In this document: piece by piece, positions 8,439-11,556 of the stretch
Layout: every line of letters begins with the position of its first letter
Position numbering within the stretch: the first letter of the stretch is position 1
From: Spirochaetaceae bacterium
Lineage (GTDB): Bacteria > Spirochaetota > Spirochaetia > DSM-27196 > SLAA01
Direction: 5' to 3'
NCBI GenBank assembly: GCA_003564775.1
Contig: PXEI01000165.1
Span: 1-11,556, forward strand
DNA: 11,556 nucleotides
Program-made: the position numbers and the translations under genes
Notes under the pieces: generated by a model
Seen by the model: only the letters and a program-made list of their open reading frames with translations
What the model was told of the DNA's origin: nothing
The model's database searches: none

Positions 8439-11219
8439 GTGTCGGAACTAAGTGGGCTGAACCGGGATACTGATGCGGATAACCAAATGTATCGGATTCT
8501 GGTTGTAGAGGATGAACGGCTTGTTGCTGTCGACATAAAGCATCGGCTCGAAAGACTAGGGTATTCGGTAGTTCGCGTGGTTGGAGACGGCCTTGGTGCC
8601 ATTTCCGCTACCAAAGAGTTGTCTCCGCATTTGGTACTCATGGACATTGGCCTTCAGGGGGCCATGGACGGTATTGAAGCAGCGAGCGAGATTGGAAAAC
8701 TTTTCGACATTCCAATCATTTTTGTGACCGCAAATGCCGACGATGCGGTTTTGCAACGAGCACTAAAAGGCAACGTAGTCGGCTATGTACTCAAGCCTTT
8801 CCGTGACAGAGAACTTGTGGTCTCCATTGAAATGGCGCGGTACAAAGCCGGAGTAGAACGAGAGCTCCGTGAGGCGCGCTGGTGGACCGACAACACGCTT
8901 GAGACAGTATCGGAGGGAGTGGTCGCCGCAGACCATTCCGGACTCATTCGTTACATGAACTCATCTGCAGAGCTTCTCACCGGCTGGGGCCGAGATGAGG
9001 CACGTGGCAAGACAACAGATAGTGTTCTCCATACCGAGCCCCTGGCCGACGATGCCTATGATCCACTTCCGTCCCGGGGCGCAGGTAGTGAGCAAGCGAA
9101 CCCGGCCTTCTTCCTCCGCCGGGCCCGGCTCAACACCAAGAACGGTGGGAGCGTTCCAGTTGAACTTGTGGAACGAGTGCTGTACTCACCCGAGGGGCGC
9201 CCATGCGGACTCGTCTACAGTCTTAAGGACATAAGCGAGTACCTGCGCTATGAAGGTGAACTGCACGCTTCCCGCGCCGAGGCTCTAGAGGCTGCGCGTT
9301 CGCGCAGTGAGTTTGTGGCTAATATGAGCCACGAACTGAGAACGCCATTGAACAGTATCATTGGCATGTCTGAACTCGCGCTCGAACGTGCAGAGTCCGT
9401 TGAGCTTCGTGAGTTTCTGTCGATACTCCGAAACTCCGGTGACTCTCTTCTGAGTTTAATCAACGGGATTCTGGATTTTTCCAAGATTGAGTCCGGCAAA
9501 ATGGAGTTCGTTGAACATGATTTTCAACTGTTGGAACTCTTCCAGGGGTGCCTGGAACACATTGCTGCACAGGCCCACAAGAAAAAGGTTCGTGTGGTTC
9601 AATTTGTACCGGTCTCGCTTGCTGGCAAGGTTACGACAGACAAGCAAAAGCTCAAACAGGTTCTTCTTAACCTATTGTCCAACGCGGTGAAGTTTACCAG
9701 CTCCGGCGAAATCGTTTTGAGCGTAGTACAGGAAGCCCCCGAGACTGCTGGCGCGTCACCAATGCTTTGTATAGAGGTGAAGGATTCCGGTGAGGGAATT
9801 CCGGCGGAAAAGCTGGACCAGGTCTTTGATGCCTTTACCCAGCTTGATGGGTCGGCAACCCGCAACTATGGTGGCACCGGTATCGGACTATCCATTACCA
9901 GGAGTCTTGTAGACCTCTTTGGTGGGACTGTAAGCGTTGAGAGTGAGCCAGGGCTCGGCACTACCTTTTGTGTTCGAGTTCCGCTTGTCCCGGCAGCCTA
10001 TGAGCTTACACCACGCAAGGTTTTTGTGGGCCGTCGAGTCAGTCTCTACAGTAGTTCCGAGTCTGAGAGAGAGTTCGTGCGCGACTGGCTGTACAAGGCC
10101 GGGCTTGATGTCAGGCAGGTCGAGCAACCTGACCAGCTCAAGACGCTGGAAGAGGATGGCGAGGGATCAGACCTGGTTCTGGGACTTGGACTCCGCGGTA
10201 GAGATCTCGAGTTCGTATCTGGCTTGGTCGCGAAGAACTCTTCCATACCTGCATTTGTTTCGGTTCCAATTGCTGGTCCGACAAAACCAAAGATCGTGCA
10301 AAAAACCGGCTTCGTCCTTAATGAGCCACTGAGAATTGAGTTGCTGTTGCATCGACTGGAGGTAGCACTCGCAGGCGAGGCTGAGGAAGACGGTGCAGGT
10401 GAGAGGCCCATTTCACAGAAACGTGATACCGAGATAGGGGAAATGGGGAACGTTCATGGCTCTATCTCGCAAGGACGGCCGGAGCATATGCTTGTAGTGC
10501 TGCTGGCTGATGATGATAATATCAATCGCTTGGTCAACAGCAAACTGCTTGAGCAGTTGGGGCACAAGGTGATTAAAGCTGAGAACGGTCGGCTTGCGGT
10601 TGAGCGGTTGCGGCGTACCGAGGTAGATCTTGTTCTTATGGACCTGGAGATGCCGGAACTCGACGGCTTTGCTGCCGCTTCGGCGATCCGCAAAGGTGAG
10701 GCTGGTGATCACGTGATGAACGTCCCGATAGTTGCGGTGACGGCGCACACCAGTGACAAAGACCGCCAGCGGGTTTTCGCGGAGGGTATGAACGCCATGT
10801 TGGTCAAACCCTTTGCCATGGATTCGCTTGCAAAGGTCATTGCCGATGTGACAGGAAGTAGCGCGATTGACGAAGTTGAAGGGACCGCGCGTGAGGTCAA
10901 GGAGCTTGACGGTCACGTTGAGGCGACACATTTGGACAGGGCTCGGGCCTCACATACACGGTCGGTCTCGGAGTTCGTTGCAGATCTATCTGCACTGGTT
11001 GAGGATGTATCGGTTGCGGGTGAAGCACTAAGCCTGGAAGAAGCTGGGCGGCGAAGTACGGAGCTCCGAAGATCTGCTAACGCATTAGATTTGGTTGAGA
11101 TCGACAACTTGCTGTTTCGTGCTATTCTGGCATGTAAGCGCAACGATAGCCAAGGTTTAGCTGGAGTTTGGAGTGAGCTTGAAGGAGCATTAGATGAGGT
11201 TTCTCGTAGTCGAGGATGA
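8439..11219 (+). CDS. Hybrid sensor histidine kinase (REC-PAS-HisKA-HATPase-pseudoREC-REC-pseudoHPt)
   Basis: The 926-residue product has no membrane segment and should be cytoplasmic. Order: N-terminal receiver (about 17-130; Asp69 in MDIGLQG, Lys119); PAS (about 147-262); coiled linker; HisKA with phospho-accepting His298 in MSHELRTP; ATPase with Asn415 (LLSNAVKFT), DSGEG (449-453) and GGTGIGLS (478-485); a receiver-like domain (about 526-645) without its acceptor Asp (Leu583); an intact receiver (about 687-805) with Asp691-693, Asp735 and Lys790; and an HPt-like domain (about 842-924) with Thr874 at the usual His position. The GTG start is supported by AGGA at 8428-8431, seven bases upstream and overlapping the cheB stop; ATG 8487 is a less well-served alternative. 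Its place after cheB, and the overlapping regulator gene downstream, suggest a phosphorelay acting with the chemosensory core. The input signal is unknown. Confidence 0.93.
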   Translation: MSELSGLNRDTDADNQMYRILVVEDERLVAVDIKHRLERLGYSVVRVVGDGLGAISATKELSPHLVLMDIGLQGAMDGIEAASEIGKLFDIPIIFVTANADDAVLQRALKGNVVGYVLKPFRDRELVVSIEMARYKAGVERELREARWWTDNTLETVSEGVVAADHSGLIRYMNSSAELLTGWGRDEARGKTTDSVLHTEPLADDAYDPLPSRGAGSEQANPAFFLRRARLNTKNGGSVPVELVERVLYSPEGRPCGLVYSLKDISEYLRYEGELHASRAEALEAARSRSEFVANMSHELRTPLNSIIGMSELALERAESVELREFLSILRNSGDSLLSLINGILDFSKIESGKMEFVEHDFQLLELFQGCLEHIAAQAHKKKVRVVQFVPVSLAGKVTTDKQKLKQVLLNLLSNAVKFTSSGEIVLSVVQEAPETAGASPMLCIEVKDSGEGIPAEKLDQVFDAFTQLDGSATRNYGGTGIGLSITRSLVDLFGGTVSVESEPGLGTTFCVRVPLVPAAYELTPRKVFVGRRVSLYSSSESEREFVRDWLYKAGLDVRQVEQPDQLKTLEEDGEGSDLVLGLGLRGRDLEFVSGLVAKNSSIPAFVSVPIAGPTKPKIVQKTGFVLNEPLRIELLLHRLEVALAGEAEEDGAGERPISQKRDTEIGEMGNVHGSISQGRPEHMLVVLLADDDNINRLVNSKLLEQLGHKVIKAENGRLAVERLRRTEVDLVLMDLEMPELDGFAAASAIRKGEAGDHVMNVPIVAVTAHTSDKDRQRVFAEGMNAMLVKPFAMDSLAKVIADVTGSSAIDEVEGTAREVKELDGHVEATHLDRARASHTRSVSEFVADLSALVEDVSVAGEALSLEEAGRRSTELRRSANALDLVEIDNLLFRAILACKRNDSQGLAGVWSELEGALDEVSRSRG
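11182..11187 (+). promoter_or_regulatory. Ribosome binding site for the terminal response regulator, inside the kinase gene
   Basis: AAGGAG, a perfect core Shine-Dalgarno match, lies six bases before ATG 11194. It sits within the last codons of the hybrid kinase and decides the start of the overlapping response-regulator gene. Confidence 0.8.
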
Positions 11220-11556
11220 TTTTGGTAGCCGGCGTCTACTGCAGACCATGGTTCGTGACTTCGGACCATGCGATGTGGTGGTCGATGGTGCGGAAGCGAT
11301 TGATGCCTTCCGATTAGCATGGGAGGAAAACGATCCTTACGGCGTCATCTTTCTTGATATCATGATGCCGCGCATGGACGGGCAGGAAGCACTACAAAGG
11401 ATCCGTGAACTTGAACGAGAAATGGGCTTGCGTGATCGTGATGCGGTCAAAGTAGTGATGACCACCGCTTTGGAAGATCCAAAAAATGTTGTTGAGGCTT
11501 ACTACAAAGGTGGAGCAACAAGCTACCTCGTCAAGCCCATTAACCGAGAGTCGTTA
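11194..11556 (+). CDS. CheY-like single-domain response regulator (3' end outside window)
   Basis: The first 121 residues are visible and the frame stays open to the right edge. They form an almost complete receiver domain: acidic residues Glu7-Asp8-Asp9 (VVEDD), phospho-acceptor Asp55 in FLDIMMPRMDG, Thr90-Thr91 (MTTA) and Lys114 in LVKPI. The domain is nearly finished at the edge, so it is either a stand-alone CheY-type regulator or a receiver with an output domain beyond the window; the edge prevents a choice. It starts 26 bases before the kinase stop in another frame, with the strong AAGGAG at 11182-11187, so its synthesis is probably coupled to the kinase. It is the obvious candidate acceptor of phosphate from the hybrid kinase or from CheA. 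Confidence 0.92.
   Translation, partial: MRFLVVEDDFGSRRLLQTMVRDFGPCDVVVDGAEAIDAFRLAWEENDPYGVIFLDIMMPRMDGQEALQRIRELEREMGLRDRDAVKVVMTTALEDPKNVVEAYYKGGATSYLVKPINRESL

Noticed and set aside
10413..10931. Minus-strand open frame (172 codons) opposite the hybrid kinase receiver
   Set aside because: The plus strand here encodes an intact receiver domain with all key residues; the opposing frame shows no recognisable domain or ribosome binding site.

Overview
The window is a densely packed, entirely plus-strand stretch of bacterial chromosome with intermediate GC and almost no non-coding DNA. The combination suggests a free-living spirochaete or relative: a secreted TPR protein and a lipoprotein trypsin-like protease with a degenerate second PDZ, next to a chemosensory operon built on STAS-CheA rather than CheW-CheA. 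This assignment is inference from gene style; no rRNA or other phylogenetic marker is present.

Layout. Positions 1-129 are the acidic, Ser-rich C-terminal tail of an unidentified protein. Positions 139-1917 encode an exported protein with TPR-like repeats and three Asp-rich, calcium-site-like repeats near its C-terminus. Positions 1929-3776 encode a lipoprotein serine protease of the trypsin/HtrA type with an intact His-Asp-Ser triad. A 60-base gap (3777-3836) carries a possible -10 element and the ribosome binding site of the next gene. From 3837 to the right edge lies a chemosensory/phosphorelay operon: a small STAS protein, CheA, CheR, CheB, a large hybrid histidine kinase (REC-PAS-HisKA-HATPase-pseudoREC-REC-pseudoHPt), and the start of a single-domain response regulator that overlaps the kinase gene and runs off the window.

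How the genes work together. CheA (kinase), CheR (methyltransferase) and CheB (methylesterase) form the signalling and adaptation core of a chemosensory array. No CheW or methyl-accepting receptor gene is present here, so these must lie elsewhere or be shared. The hybrid kinase and the terminal CheY-like regulator, co-translated with it, look like a second phosphorelay wired into the same operon. The first two full-length genes may belong to a separate cell-envelope unit.

Most unusual observations. (i) From 1929 to 11219 six consecutive genes lie in one reading frame, every intervening gap is a multiple of three and stop-free, and CheA, CheR and CheB each end in TAG. (ii) The hybrid kinase carries a receiver domain without its phospho-acceptor and a C-terminal HPt-like domain whose histidine position is threonine. 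(iii) CheA carries a tandem 25-residue repeat resembling the N-terminal domain of type II secretion/pilus ATPases, between its P2-like and dimerization domains. (iv) The TPR protein has an exact 24-residue periodicity of Asp-rich motifs. No tRNA, rRNA, CRISPR array, insertion sequence, convincing terminator or riboswitch was seen.
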